Assembly: GCA_947447265.1 (NCBI GenBank)
Contig: CANFKC010000006.1
Location: 62,001-126,000, forward strand
From: Chitinophagaceae bacterium
GTDB taxonomy: Bacteria; Bacteroidota; Bacteroidia; Chitinophagales; Chitinophagaceae
Direction of reading: 5' to 3'
Length of the DNA stretch: 64,000 nucleotides
The notes under the pieces are model-generated. The model saw nothing but the letters and a program-made list of their open reading frames with translations, made no database searches and was not told where the DNA came from. A program made the position numbers and the translations under genes. Positions 1 to 8,526 of this stretch are shown in pieces. Position 1 is the first letter of the stretch, and each line of letters starts with the position of its first letter.

Positions 1-85
1 CCTATCTATAACTTCTTTGCACCAGTGCCATTGTCAAGATTGAGTGCAGAGTGTATTATTCCGGTTACACTTAAATAAAGTACAA

Positions 86-1255
86 ATGAAAGTATCAATT
101 ATCAATAAAAAACACAGAAAACTGCAAGGCAATTTTCGTTGGTTTGTAGTATTATTTGTAGTCTCATTGTTCACTGCTTTTGTAGCCTTTTGCGGTTTCA
201 CTACTAAGAAGCGCATTACTGCCTCGCATAAAGCGTATCATAGTCTAGTGTCACGCATAGATTCGTTTTTCATTCCTGTAAAGATTGGTAAAGACAACAC
301 CTTTATTTTTTCACGAGATTCAAACGCATACTATGTTTATTCTGAAGAAACAGACAGTATCTATGCTTATGACCTATCTGAACGAAAAATAATTGACGCT
401 ATTGGTATTAAGAATTCTAAATTGGGTTCAAAATTTAATTATTTCTTTCATGGGAATAAATTTTACGTACTTAAAAAATATGCAAGAGCTATCAATGAGT
501 ACCTTTCCCAATCTTTAATGCATGAAAGAGACTTTCACTTTAATGACAGCAGTTCGCCCCAAGTTTCTTACCTGCCAATAGATCTTTCATTCCAGATCAG
601 TACTGACAGCAGTATTATTTTGTACAGAGTACCTAAGTACAACATAACGAATAAAGAGGAGAGAATAAAGTATTTCTCATCAAAAATGTTAGTAAAGGTT
701 CAACTTGAAGGTCAAAATGCGAATGTAGTTGCCGAATTTGGCACATTTCCCGATGCTTATAGATCTGCCTTATACAATGAGTATTATCCTAAAGCAGTCT
801 TAATGGGGGGTAAATCGGTGGGGTATATGTTCAGTGATAGCCCATACCTTTATATTTTTGATAAAAATATATGCAAAAAGACATTTCTGAATGGGCTAGA
901 TGCCAATACCTTTATTCCTGTGAATTCAGATAGCAGTGCCTTACGTAGTTACATAACCAATTATAGCCTGATGAGTGAACGGTATGTTTCAGCATTGTAT
1001 GATAAACAAAAAAAGTATTTATACGTTTTCCAGACACGTCAAGCACATAAAGTGAATGATAAATACCTGACCTTGTGGGAAGACAAACCACTCTCATTAT
1101 ATGTTGTGGATAGCACCTATAATGTGATAGCTAAAAAGGATTTTGAGCATATCGGCAATTACTTTTTTTCTTCATTCTTTTGCTACAACGGCAAGTTATA
1201 CATGGGCAAATATCAGAATGGAAAACTACTTTTAGAAGTCTATGAAACTAAATAA
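86..1255 (+). CDS. Membrane-anchored extracytoplasmic protein, unknown function
   Basis: A 389-aa protein with one N-terminal hydrophobic segment (about residues 18-37) after a basic stretch, so it is probably anchored in the inner membrane with the rest in the periplasm. An in-frame upstream start at 44 exists, but 86 is preferred because it puts the signal-anchor at the N-terminus after an A-rich leader. The body is rich in short beta strands and aromatic residues, which could fit a beta-propeller, but I recognise no specific family. Its 3' end overlaps the next gene by 14 nt, so the two are probably co-translated. That partner carries a CxxC motif. Confidence 0.75.
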   Translation: MKVSIINKKHRKLQGNFRWFVVLFVVSLFTAFVAFCGFTTKKRITASHKAYHSLVSRIDSFFIPVKIGKDNTFIFSRDSNAYYVYSEETDSIYAYDLSERKIIDAIGIKNSKLGSKFNYFFHGNKFYVLKKYARAINEYLSQSLMHERDFHFNDSSSPQVSYLPIDLSFQISTDSSIILYRVPKYNITNKEERIKYFSSKMLVKVQLEGQNANVVAEFGTFPDAYRSALYNEYYPKAVLMGGKSVGYMFSDSPYLYIFDKNICKKTFLNGLDANTFIPVNSDSSALRSYITNYSLMSERYVSALYDKQKKYLYVFQTRQAHKVNDKYLTLWEDKPLSLYVVDSTYNVIAKKDFEHIGNYFFSSFFCYNGKLYMGKYQNGKLLLEVYETK

Positions 1256-1709
1256 TATTCTACTTTTTATATTTTTATGTACTAGTTTTTGTGACCCAAT
1301 TGTCGCTAAGCAAATAGTTAGGAATAAGGTCTATCACAGGTACAAGAACGAAACAGTGGAATTTGGGAACTATCTCAAGAACAAGTTCAATAAACGCATA
1401 CCTAACGATACTACGTACTATTTTTTAATATCAGAGCGCGGATGTCATGGGTGCATTACGGGTGTCATAGATTCGTTTAAGCGTAATAGCAAGACACTTT
1501 TCATCGTGTCACCTACTGCAAAAAAGATATATTTCGGTAGAAATTTCAGCAGCCCCCATTTATTTGTTGATAGTACTGAGGAGATTAACCGTATAAGGTT
1601 TCATAAGGGCAATATTGCAGTTGTGGTAACTTCTGCTAGTAAGATAGATACCATTATTGCGCTCGAGCCATCTACCTTATCAGGTCAGATCAGGTGTTTG
1701 ATAAAATAA
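1242..1709 (+). CDS. Small exported protein with a CHGC motif, thioredoxin-like
   Basis: A 155-aa protein with an N-terminal signal-like hydrophobic segment (residues 1-22) and a C68-H-G-C71 motif directly after a hydrophobic strand. That placement is what a thioredoxin-fold redox site looks like, but the rest does not resemble classical thioredoxin, so the fold is an inference. It overlaps the upstream anchored protein by 14 nt and is probably translationally coupled to it. A two-protein periplasmic module, perhaps redox or metal related, is plausible but unproven. Confidence 0.65.
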   Translation: MKLNNILLFIFLCTSFCDPIVAKQIVRNKVYHRYKNETVEFGNYLKNKFNKRIPNDTTYYFLISERGCHGCITGVIDSFKRNSKTLFIVSPTAKKIYFGRNFSSPHLFVDSTEEINRIRFHKGNIAVVVTSASKIDTIIALEPSTLSGQIRCLIK

Positions 1710-1750
1710 TAGGATAAATGAGATACTGGTAGAAATGAGGGTATTGATGT

Positions 1751-1840
1751 ACCCAGGCTTGGCCCCCAAATTGGCGCATGTGTTTTCCACTTGTGTCTTT
1801 AAAACTGCAAGTCTTTTCGACTTGCGAGCTAGCTCGTTTA
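1751..1840. repeat. Dispersed intergenic repeat with a CTTGC hairpin
   Basis: This gene-free stretch (1710-1908) holds the phrase GTTTTCCACTTGTGTCTTT followed by a hairpin in which GCAAGTC pairs with GACTTGC. The same phrase and similar hairpins recur at 14238-14455, and a weaker relative lies at 15150-15210. I read them as members of one small dispersed palindromic repeat family. Confidence 0.6.
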
Positions 1841-1908
1841 CATTGAATAATGTACATCCCAATGGTTGTCGGTGAGAACACCAACAACGGTGGTAGCGCA
1901 ATTACTTT

Positions 1909-2247
1909 TTACTCCCCATACACCAACGAAAGCACCTCTTTAAAAACCGTTGCAATACCAAAAAAGATCGCAGATTTTTTATAACCGATTTGGTACGACA
2001 TAAATACCGCAGCAGCAAACAGCACAATTTCGATGGCCATTTTTAGCGCAAAACCGATTTTAAAGGATGCCTTGGGAGACATAAAAACTCCCCAGAATAC
2101 AGCTAGCAGGAGTGCCGCGCCAATGCCATAAGCATATTTAATTGCAACCGCGGAACCTTGCCTGAAGCCCCACATAAAAAATGCAATAAGCATGCCTATT
2201 TCCAGCAGGAAGGCTATCGTCAAAAAAAGAGGTTTCAGCATTTGCAT
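1909..2247 (-). CDS. YrdB-like (DUF2568) membrane protein
   Basis: A 112-aa protein with four predicted transmembrane helices. It resembles the YrdB/DUF2568 family, small integral membrane proteins of unknown function, in length, helix pattern and the conserved central tract around WGVFMSPKAS. It is transcribed alone on the minus strand; thiL lies about 1 kb upstream of its start on that strand, beyond a gap. The DUF assignment is from recall of the family pattern. Confidence 0.75.
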   Translation of the reverse strand: MQMLKPLFLTIAFLLEIGMLIAFFMWGFRQGSAVAIKYAYGIGAALLLAVFWGVFMSPKASFKIGFALKMAIEIVLFAAAVFMSYQIGYKKSAIFFGIATVFKEVLSLVYGE

Positions 2248-2372
2248 AATAGTAGTATTGAGTGTATAATTTATTGAGCTAAAATTAGGGAGATTGCTGG
2301 AAATAGGTATGCCACACTCATAAAGTGTGGCATAGCCATGTAGAAGATCTAAAACTTCAAAAAACTTAAGTG

Positions 2373-3404
2373 TTAAAAGGCATTCCAGCCCTGTGCCACA
2401 AGCTTGTGCTTGTTGCCTGATGGCGTGAGCAGGTGTGCGCCCTGGTCCAGCGGAGTTATGTAACCAATAACGGTAATATCGCTGTTTCGTATCGTTTTTT
2501 CGTAGTCTTCCTGCTTAATAGTAAAGAGAAGTTCATAATCTTCGCCACCACTCAAAGCGCAGGTGCTGGTTGGTATATTAAACTGCATGCCCATCGTTTT
2601 GGTTTCTTCGCCAACAGGTATTTTTTCTTCGTAAAGTATGCAGCCCACTTCGCTTTTTCTGCAGATGTGGAGGAGTTCAGAGCTCAGGCCATCGCTGATG
2701 TCTATCATGGATGTTGGGGTGATATTATGCTCCTGCAGCCACTCTACAATATCTACGCGTGGTTCTGGTTTCAGTATCCTGCCAATTAGGTAATCCTGAT
2801 TTTGCAGGTCGGGTTGCACACCTTTGTGCTCCATGAAAATCTTTTTTTCACGCTCCAGTATCTGCAGGCCCAGGTAAGCGCCGCCCAGGTCGCCGCTAAC
2901 ACATATCAGGTCGTTTTCTTTTGCTCCGGCACGGGTAACAAATTTGTCTGGTGCCACTTCACCAATTGCGGTAACGCTTATAACAAAACCTTTTAGCGAG
3001 GTAGTAGTATCACCACCAATCAGGTCAACATTATACTTGGCACATGCCGCATAAACCCCATCATAAAATTCGCTCAGGGCCTCTACTGAAAACCGGTTAG
3101 AAATACCAATGCTAACTGTTATATGGGTTGGGGTAGCAAACATGGCGCAGATATCAGAAAGGTTTACTGCTACTGATTTATAACCCAGGTGCTTAAGCGG
3201 CGTATACATCAGGTCGAAATGCACACCTTCTATTAACAGGTCGGTACTGATTACTGTCTGTCGACCAAACTGGTCAATTACGGCGCCATCATCACCAACA
3301 CTGAGTATAGTACTGGCCTGCATGGTTTCATTGTTCTTTGTAAGGTGTTCTATAAGGCCGAACTCGCCTAAATCAGCTATTTCTGTTCTGAATTGATCTT
3401 CCAT
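2373..3404 (-). CDS. thiL: Thiamine-monophosphate kinase
   Basis: A 343-aa ATP-dependent kinase that phosphorylates thiamine monophosphate to the active cofactor thiamine diphosphate in the cytoplasm. The N-terminal half is the AIRS/PurM-like ATP-binding domain with GDDGA at residues 37-41, a DLLIEGVHFD motif near 55-64 and a GGDTT loop. The second half carries the IDISDGL motif. Length fits the family. No other thiamine gene is adjacent. An ABC-2 permease gene starts upstream on the same strand, with about 99 nt between them. Confidence 0.95.
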   Translation of the reverse strand: MEDQFRTEIADLGEFGLIEHLTKNNETMQASTILSVGDDGAVIDQFGRQTVISTDLLIEGVHFDLMYTPLKHLGYKSVAVNLSDICAMFATPTHITVSIGISNRFSVEALSEFYDGVYAACAKYNVDLIGGDTTTSLKGFVISVTAIGEVAPDKFVTRAGAKENDLICVSGDLGGAYLGLQILEREKKIFMEHKGVQPDLQNQDYLIGRILKPEPRVDIVEWLQEHNITPTSMIDISDGLSSELLHICRKSEVGCILYEEKIPVGEETKTMGMQFNIPTSTCALSGGEDYELLFTIKQEDYEKTIRNSDITVIGYITPLDQGAHLLTPSGNKHKLVAQGWNAF

Positions 3405-3503
3405 AATACAATTGTAATAGTGTGGTATTCGCTGTAAAATTAAGGGATGTTACAGCGTTTCCCTTGCTTTTTATTTGAAATTTTAATGGTTGGCATTTGT
3501 CTC

Positions 3504-4295
3504 TTACCAATTGCTTTTCAGCATCTGGATGCGGCCGGCAATATAGTATATGGCTATCCAACCTATAGATGCACACGCCAGAATATTTTGCGAAGGCCCG
3601 GTTTTATGCGACATTTTTTTTAGCATATCTGCCAGCGGGAAACTAATAAGTTCTGCACTGCATTGCAAAGGCAGCAAATCGCCGGGATGGCTTGTCATTT
3701 TCCAGTTGAGCAGCTGTTGCAGCATAATTTCTACCACATAGCAATACAGCAGGAATATAATAATGGCAACGCCGCTCCTTTTTAATAATAAAGATAGCAG
3801 TAGCGCAAAACCGAAGTAATTCAATGTTAATATAAAAACGGAGCCCATTTTACTAATGTTGTTAGTAAAACCAGTTATTGGTGCACCATGGGTAAATGCA
3901 AAGAAAACGCCTAATAACATAGTAAATAGCGTTACAACGAGGCTAAGTGATACAACAACTAGCCATTTGGCGTGGTAAAATTCCTGCCGCTTCCAGCCAT
4001 CAATAACGTTTTGCCGGTTGGTCCGGTACTGGAATTCGTTGGTGGTGAGAATGATGATAACTATAGATAAAAGACCAGAAAAGAATTTGGTCCAGTAAGC
4101 TACATTGTCCCACACGGCAGGGTAGGAATAGTTACTGCTAATAAAGTTGAAATCGCTTCCGCCGCCTAATTTCAATACCCCCGAACTGATACTCCAGTTC
4201 CAGAGCAGTAATAGCACAACAAACAAACCGGCAAGTACCCAAAATGTTACATACTTACTTATTTTAAGCCACTCTATTGAAAGCAATCGCATCAT
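3504..4295 (-). CDS. ABC-2 type transporter permease subunit
   Basis: A 263-aa membrane protein with six predicted transmembrane helices and a cytosolic segment (TTNEFQYRTNRQNVIDG) typical of ABC-2 permeases, which partner a separate ATPase to export drugs, lipids or polysaccharide. No ATPase gene lies beside it, so its partner must be encoded elsewhere, or the pair was split. The substrate cannot be deduced. A CAT start at the 5' end after an A/T-rich leader supports the chosen start. Confidence 0.8.
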   Translation of the reverse strand: MMRLLSIEWLKISKYVTFWVLAGLFVVLLLLWNWSISSGVLKLGGGSDFNFISSNYSYPAVWDNVAYWTKFFSGLLSIVIIILTTNEFQYRTNRQNVIDGWKRQEFYHAKWLVVVSLSLVVTLFTMLLGVFFAFTHGAPITGFTNNISKMGSVFILTLNYFGFALLLSLLLKRSGVAIIIFLLYCYVVEIMLQQLLNWKMTSHPGDLLPLQCSAELISFPLADMLKKMSHKTGPSQNILACASIGWIAIYYIAGRIQMLKSNW

Positions 4296-4390
4296 TTTAA
4301 GTTGATTTAAAGTGACTTATAGTTTGCATTTGATCCTGTTTATTAACTGTAAATTGCAAATTACTTAATGCAACTCAAGGGTATGTACAT

Positions 4391-4430
4391 AAAGCCAAAC
4401 AAAACATCAACAGATGTTTTGTTTGGCTTT
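4391..4430 (-). terminator. Long perfect hairpin after the PID-CTERM gene
   Basis: An 18-bp perfect stem (AAAGCCAAACAAAACATC with its complement) closes a 4-nt AACA loop. It lies about 90 nt downstream of the PID-CTERM small-protein gene and upstream of the ABC permease start, so on the minus strand it most likely ends the former transcript. A weak T tract on the plus side could also stop plus-strand reads. Confidence 0.7.
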
Positions 4431-4519
4431 TATTTTAAATAAGAGAGTTTGCTATATTTAGGTTTAATCAGGTAGTACAGAATTGGTTAAGTATCACAAT
4501 TGCGATACTTTGACTCAAT

Positions 4520-4789
4520 TTAGTTAGCAATAGCCATTTTGTTTTTGTCCTGTACAACTTGATAAAGCCTGTACACGCCAAACAAAACACCAGCTGCAAT
4601 AAGGAATGCAGTACCGCCGTCTATAGGCACGTCAGTTACACCTGTATCCGTACCGGCGCCACCGTCAACTGTTTCAAAGCCCGCCTGAGCGAACGTGATC
4701 ATTGGCATAGCTACACAAACCAATAACATCAATACCGACAACAAGCGTACCTTCGCTTTTCCCAGAGTTAGTTTCATTTTTTTCATCAT
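4520..4789 (-). CDS. Small PID-CTERM sorting-signal protein
   Basis: An 89-aa protein made almost entirely of sorting information. It has a signal peptide (residues 1-35, ending TFAQ), a short linker rich in Gly, Asp and Thr, and a C-terminal tripartite tail: PIDGG at 55-59, a hydrophobic helix at about 60-77, then a short basic/polar end containing RLYQ. This matches the Bacteroidota C-terminal signal I know as PID-CTERM, thought to direct processing at the cell surface. ATGs at 4789 and 4786 are both possible; an in-frame extension to 4846 would spoil the signal peptide. No processing enzyme lies nearby. Confidence 0.8.
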   Translation of the reverse strand: MMKKMKLTLGKAKVRLLSVLMLLVCVAMPMITFAQAGFETVDGGAGTDTGVTDVPIDGGTAFLIAAGVLFGVYRLYQVVQDKNKMAIAN

Positions 4790-4917
4790 GGTACACAAAT
4801 TTAAAAATTGTTTCTGAAAAAACAACACGATTAACAATAAAATCACATTTCCACACTCAACCTCACCGTGGTATTATTTTCTTTAAACGAATTAAAACCA
4901 CTTAATTATAAAAAATT

Positions 4918-5285
4918 ATTATAAAACTATAAGCCGGATCCTGTATCCCGCCCTTCGGCGAAATGGTTATCATTTATCTGGGATGCTACTCACGCAACAC
5001 CTCTAGCTGCCAACCCACAAACATCGGGCGAGCCACCCTCAATCATCTGCTTATTTGGCATTTCAGCACGCAAGGTTTGCCCTTATACCCTGTCACCAGG
5101 GTATACTGTAGTCTCTTACACTACATTTTCACCCTTATCCTAATAAAAGGACGGTAATTTTCTGTGGCACTTTCTGTCAACCCTACTTTTACGCGGACTG
5201 CCTACCCGTTAGGTAGTGCGCTGCTCGTTACTGTCCGGACTTTCCTCTCCGGTAAAAATACCGTAGCGATAACCCGTTTTATAAT
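4918..5285 (-). ncRNA. rnpB: RNase P RNA component (bacterial class A)
   Basis: The catalytic RNA that trims tRNA 5' leaders. Read on the minus strand, the 5' region carries the GAGGAAAGTCCGGAC signature and the 3' region carries ACAGGATCCGGCTTAT, both diagnostic of bacterial RNase P RNA. Ends were set from the P1 helix: ATTATAAAAC at 5285-5276 is perfectly complementary to GTTTTATAAT at 4927-4918. The length of about 368 nt is normal. It is divergent from tsaD. Confidence 0.95.
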
Positions 5286-5290
5286 ATGTA

Positions 5291-5321
5291 CAAAGATAGA
5301 TAAACTTTCTGTTAAAACAAA
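5291..5321 (-). promoter_or_regulatory. rnpB promoter (TTTG-19-TATCTTTG)
   Basis: On the minus strand a TTTG -33 element (5321-5318) is followed after exactly 19 bp by TATCTTTG (5298-5291), the Bacteroidota sigma-A consensus TTTG/TAnnTTTG. The start point it predicts, about 5284-5286, coincides with the base of the P1 helix, which supports both calls. Confidence 0.85.
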
Positions 5322-5352
5322 GTTGACCCACCCGAAAAGTGCCATTTTAGGA

Positions 5353-5381
5353 ACGAACGGTCGTTTTTTTTCACTAACGGT
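5353..5381 (-). promoter_or_regulatory. 29-bp direct-repeat element, copy C
   Basis: On the minus strand ACCGTTAGT and ACCGTTCGT lie 20 bp start to start, with the second half inside AACGACCGTTCGTTCC (5365-5350). The same architecture occurs at 57600-57628 and 59328-59356. Here it sits between rnpB and tsaD, pointing toward rnpB, 68 bp upstream of the predicted RNA start. A regulator-binding site is inferred. The halves resemble LytTR/AlgR sites, and the inner part is also a TetR-like palindrome. Confidence 0.6.
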
Positions 5382-5421
5382 AATTCAGATGTACATTTGT
5401 GGTCCCGAAATGGCTATATTA

Positions 5422-6429
5422 ATGCAAAACATAATAAATATTCTGGCTATCGAATCTTCCTGCGACGAGACAAGTGCGGCCATCATCCAGGATGGAAAAG
5501 TACTGAGTAACCTCATAGCAACCCAGCAGGTGCATGAGCGTTTTGGCGGGGTAGTACCCGAATTGGCATCGCGGGTACACATGCAAAATATTGTACCAGT
5601 GGTTGAGATGGCTATAAAAGATGCTGGTATAGAAAAAAACGACATAACAGCGGTTGCGTTTACGCAGGCGCCCGGGTTGATAGGTTCTCTGCTGGTAGGT
5701 GCTTGTTTTGCAAAATCTTTTGCGCAGGCTCGCAAATTGCCACTTATTGCCGTTCACCACATGCAGGCGCATGTGCTGGCTCATTTTATTGAGCGCAACC
5801 CGCCATTCCCTTTTTTGTGCTTAACGGTATCGGGCGGTCATACTCAGATTGTTTTGTGTAAAGATTTCCTGGATATGGAAATTGTTGGCGAAACAATTGA
5901 TGATGCTGCCGGTGAGGCATTTGATAAAGTGGCAAAAATGTTGGGTTTGCCTTATCCCGGCGGGCCTTTGGTTGATAAGTATGCAAAAGAAGGAGATCCG
6001 CTAAAGTTTAAATTCCCTATTTCTGAAATGAAGGACTATGATTTCAGCTTTAGCGGGGTAAAAACTTCGATTCTGTATTTTTTACAGGCACAGCGCAAAG
6101 CAGATCCCGATTTTGCTGAAAAGAACATGGCTGATATATGCGCCTCAGCCCAGCATACTATTGTAAAAACACTCATTAAAAAACTGGAAAAAGCTGCCGC
6201 CACCCTGGGTATAAAACATATCGGCATTGCCGGCGGCGTTTCGGCTAACAGTGGTTTAAGAAAAGCGCTCGAAGAAACCGGTAAGAAAAACGGCTGGACC
6301 ACCTACATACCCCGTTTTGAGTATTGCACTGATAATGCAGCTATGATAGGTATTACCGGTTACCATAAATATTTGAAAGGAGATTTTGTTGATATGACTG
6401 TCAGCCCCAGCGCAAGGGCTGCCTGGTAA
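5422..6429 (+). CDS. tsaD: tRNA N6-threonylcarbamoyladenosine synthase subunit TsaD
   Basis: A 335-aa ASKHA-fold protein that transfers the threonylcarbamoyl group to A37 of ANN-decoding tRNAs, working with TsaB/TsaE. Visible motifs are the N-terminal ESSCDETSAA, the metal ligands H113 and H117 in HHMQAH, SGGHTQIV, and the C-terminal GGVSANSGLR. The start at 5422 gives the standard family N-terminus; 5410 is an alternative. The open frame continues upstream to 5164 but there it overlaps rnpB and is not coding. The stop codon overlaps the next gene's start (TAATG). Confidence 0.95.
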   Translation: MQNIINILAIESSCDETSAAIIQDGKVLSNLIATQQVHERFGGVVPELASRVHMQNIVPVVEMAIKDAGIEKNDITAVAFTQAPGLIGSLLVGACFAKSFAQARKLPLIAVHHMQAHVLAHFIERNPPFPFLCLTVSGGHTQIVLCKDFLDMEIVGETIDDAAGEAFDKVAKMLGLPYPGGPLVDKYAKEGDPLKFKFPISEMKDYDFSFSGVKTSILYFLQAQRKADPDFAEKNMADICASAQHTIVKTLIKKLEKAAATLGIKHIGIAGGVSANSGLRKALEETGKKNGWTTYIPRFEYCTDNAAMIGITGYHKYLKGDFVDMTVSPSARAAW

Positions 6430-7145
6430 TGGGTAACAGCTATTTTCAGTTTAAGCAGTTCAGGATTGAGCAGGGTAGTTGCGCCATGAAGGTGACTACT
6501 GATGCCTGTATTTTGGGTGCCTGGGTACCTGTATTGCCCGGCGTCAGGCGGATAATGGATATTGGTGCCGGTACAGGCTTATTAACGTTGATGCTGGCAC
6601 AACGTACCGAAGGTGTTTTTATTGATGGTATTGAACTCGACTCCGACGCCTGCGCACAGGCAAGGCAAAATGTAAGTTCCAGCCCATGGGGAAACCGGGT
6701 AACTATAATTGAAGGCGATGTAAAGCAATACCATCCGGCGGAAAAGTATGACGTTATTATAACCAATCCTCCTTTCTTTAATAACAGTTTATTAGGTCCG
6801 GCAGCCGCCCGAAATGCCGCCCGGCACACAGTTTGGCTAAGTTATAATGAGCTTATTAATGCTATAGCAGCCAATCTTTCTACTGATGGGTATGCAGCAA
6901 TCTTGCTGCCGTTGGAAGAAAGCAAAACCTGGAAAGAGGTAGTTGCGGCAAAAGGGTGGCATATTTTTAAACAGCTACAGGTTCTGCACAGGCCCGGCGC
7001 AGTTGTAAAGCGCGTTGTGTTGCTGATGAGCCCGACTGCCCGTGGTGCGGAAGAAGAAACCGAGCAACTGGTTATCCAAAACCAGGACGGCACTAACACT
7101 AGTGATTTTATTGCTTTGGTTCAGGATTTTTATCTGAAAGCGTAG
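6429..7145 (+). CDS. tRNA1(Val) adenine-37 N6-methyltransferase, YfiC/TrmN6 type
   Basis: A 238-aa class I SAM-dependent methyltransferase. The SAM-binding motif DIGAGTG is at residues 44-50 and the N6-adenine catalytic motif NPPFF at 113-117, with a YfiC-type N-terminus (FQFKQF, then a K-TTDA-LGAW pattern). The family methylates A37 of tRNA1(Val) in E. coli. The start codon overlaps the tsaD stop by one base, so two tRNA position-37 modification enzymes are translationally coupled. The 3' end overlaps the convergent downstream gene by about 38 nt. Confidence 0.9.
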   Translation: MGNSYFQFKQFRIEQGSCAMKVTTDACILGAWVPVLPGVRRIMDIGAGTGLLTLMLAQRTEGVFIDGIELDSDACAQARQNVSSSPWGNRVTIIEGDVKQYHPAEKYDVIITNPPFFNNSLLGPAAARNAARHTVWLSYNELINAIAANLSTDGYAAILLPLEESKTWKEVVAAKGWHIFKQLQVLHRPGAVVKRVVLLMSPTARGAEEETEQLVIQNQDGTNTSDFIALVQDFYLKA

Positions 7146-7560
7146 CCAGGGGAACTTTACGTTTCGCGGTTATAAAATAAAGGCTGATCAGCATCCAGCC
7201 CACCCAGAATAGGTATGCACCTATATGAAACCGCTCGCGCAATAGTCTGTGACTAATATCGTCATCGAAGTCTGCCCACGTTAGGTACAGGCCACCAACG
7301 GCTGCTAGAAACAGCAGAAAGTGTACAATTTTTCCGGCAGTGTAAACAAAAGCTTTGTTCAGCACGTATTGTACAAAGTATAACACCATAAGCGCCGCAA
7401 ATACAACAGCAGCGCCCTGCCACCAAACTTTAAGAAATTTATATTCCTTATGTATGAGGTTGATGCCAATGCGCCCAACGGTTGACATTTGCGACATCAG
7501 GTAACCCGATGTTACCGATACAATTGCCAATAAAATGAATAGTTGCAATGCCCGTTTCAT
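7108..7560 (-). CDS. Four-helix membrane protein, unknown function
   Basis: A 150-aa protein with four predicted transmembrane helices (roughly residues 5-22, 48-68, 78-96 and 115-132) and a short polar C-terminal tail rich in Lys and Pro. I do not recognise the family. Its last 38 nt run antisense into the end of the trmN6-like gene, so the pair is convergent and overlapping. It ends in a clean stop, and its hydrophobic periodicity argues that it is real. Confidence 0.7.
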   Translation of the reverse strand: MKRALQLFILLAIVSVTSGYLMSQMSTVGRIGINLIHKEYKFLKVWWQGAAVVFAALMVLYFVQYVLNKAFVYTAGKIVHFLLFLAAVGGLYLTWADFDDDISHRLLRERFHIGAYLFWVGWMLISLYFITAKRKVPLATLSDKNPEPKQ

Positions 7561-7601
7561 GTTTTCGCTGGTTACTTATTATTAATTCCTTTTAAAAATA
7601 T

Positions 7602-7637
7602 AACGGAGCATTTACTTGTTATAGCAGATGCTCCGTT
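7602..7637. terminator. Inverted repeat AACGGAGCAT/ATGCTCCGTT
   Basis: A perfect 10-bp stem with a 16-nt loop lies between the divergent end of the membrane-protein gene and the aldolase gene. It has no strong T run on either side, so it may be a weak terminator or an mRNA-end structure for the minus-strand aldolase transcript. Confidence 0.45.
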
Positions 7638-7754
7638 GTTGTAATTATTATTTAAATGGTGTTGTTTAATTGCTATTAACTAAGGGCAAGTTTGGCACCT
7701 CAAGCTGCACTATAACCGTTTAGCGCCGTTGCGGGAAACAGCAACTAAAGTTGC

Positions 7755-8408
7755 TTACTGCATGTTTTTAGCATCCTTCAGGAATTGCTCCAGCCCGATA
7801 TCAGTTAGCGGGTGCTTCAGCAAACCTAGTATAGAAGGCAATGGGCAAGTGCAAACGTCAGCACCGGCTTCTGCGCAACGAACAATGTGTAACGGATTAC
7901 GGATAGATGCTGCCAGAACTTCTGTCATCCAACCCTGTGAGTTGTAGATGTTCACGATCTGCTCTATTAATTTAACGCCATCCCAGCTACCGTCATCAAT
8001 ACGTCCGATAAAAGGAGACACATAAGTAGCGCCTGCTTTTGCAGCAAGAATTGCCTGGCCGGCACTGAATACCAGTGTACAATTGGTCTGGATGCCATTG
8101 TCAGTAAACCACTTAATAGCCTTAATGCCATCTTTAATCATTGGCACTTTCACCACAATATTTTTGTGGATCTTAGCCAGCTTTTTGCCTTCCTCAACAA
8201 TACCTTCAAAGGTAGTGCCCAATACTTCGGCGCTAACAGGGCCGTTCACCATTTCGCAGATAGTGAGGTAGTGCTGGTTAATAGCGTCGGCGCCCTTTAT
8301 ACCTTCCTTAGCCATTAGCGTAGGGTTGGTGGTAACACCATCTAAAATACCAAGGTCGTTTGCCTCCCTTATCTGGTCCAGGTTGGCTGTATCTATGAAA
8401 AATTTCAC
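7755..8408 (-). CDS. fsa: Fructose-6-phosphate aldolase / transaldolase-like protein
   Basis: A 217-aa small transaldolase (MipB/TalC subfamily). It has the GVTTNPT motif at residues 24-30 and the Schiff-base lysine K87 in VVKVPM, followed by NCTLVFS and SPFIGRIDD. This short form either works as transaldolase in the pentose phosphate pathway or cleaves fructose-6-phosphate to dihydroxyacetone and glyceraldehyde-3-phosphate; sequence alone does not separate the two. It appears monocistronic. Confidence 0.92.
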   Translation of the reverse strand: MKFFIDTANLDQIREANDLGILDGVTTNPTLMAKEGIKGADAINQHYLTICEMVNGPVSAEVLGTTFEGIVEEGKKLAKIHKNIVVKVPMIKDGIKAIKWFTDNGIQTNCTLVFSAGQAILAAKAGATYVSPFIGRIDDGSWDGVKLIEQIVNIYNSQGWMTEVLAASIRNPLHIVRCAEAGADVCTCPLPSILGLLKHPLTDIGLEQFLKDAKNMQ

Positions 8409-8526
8409 GTTATGAGTGTTTTATTTGTCGCAAAGTTAACTACTAAACCTAGTAATAAGAAAACTAAAAAGTGGAGTGTGAGTAACGTGGGAGAACAGGA
8501 GAAAGAGTGCGAAGAGCAGGGAGCGA

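Noticed and set aside
5164-5421. Upstream extension of the tsaD frame
   Set aside because: The frame is open but most of it lies antisense to rnpB and its promoter. TsaD proteins start at the residues encoded from 5422.
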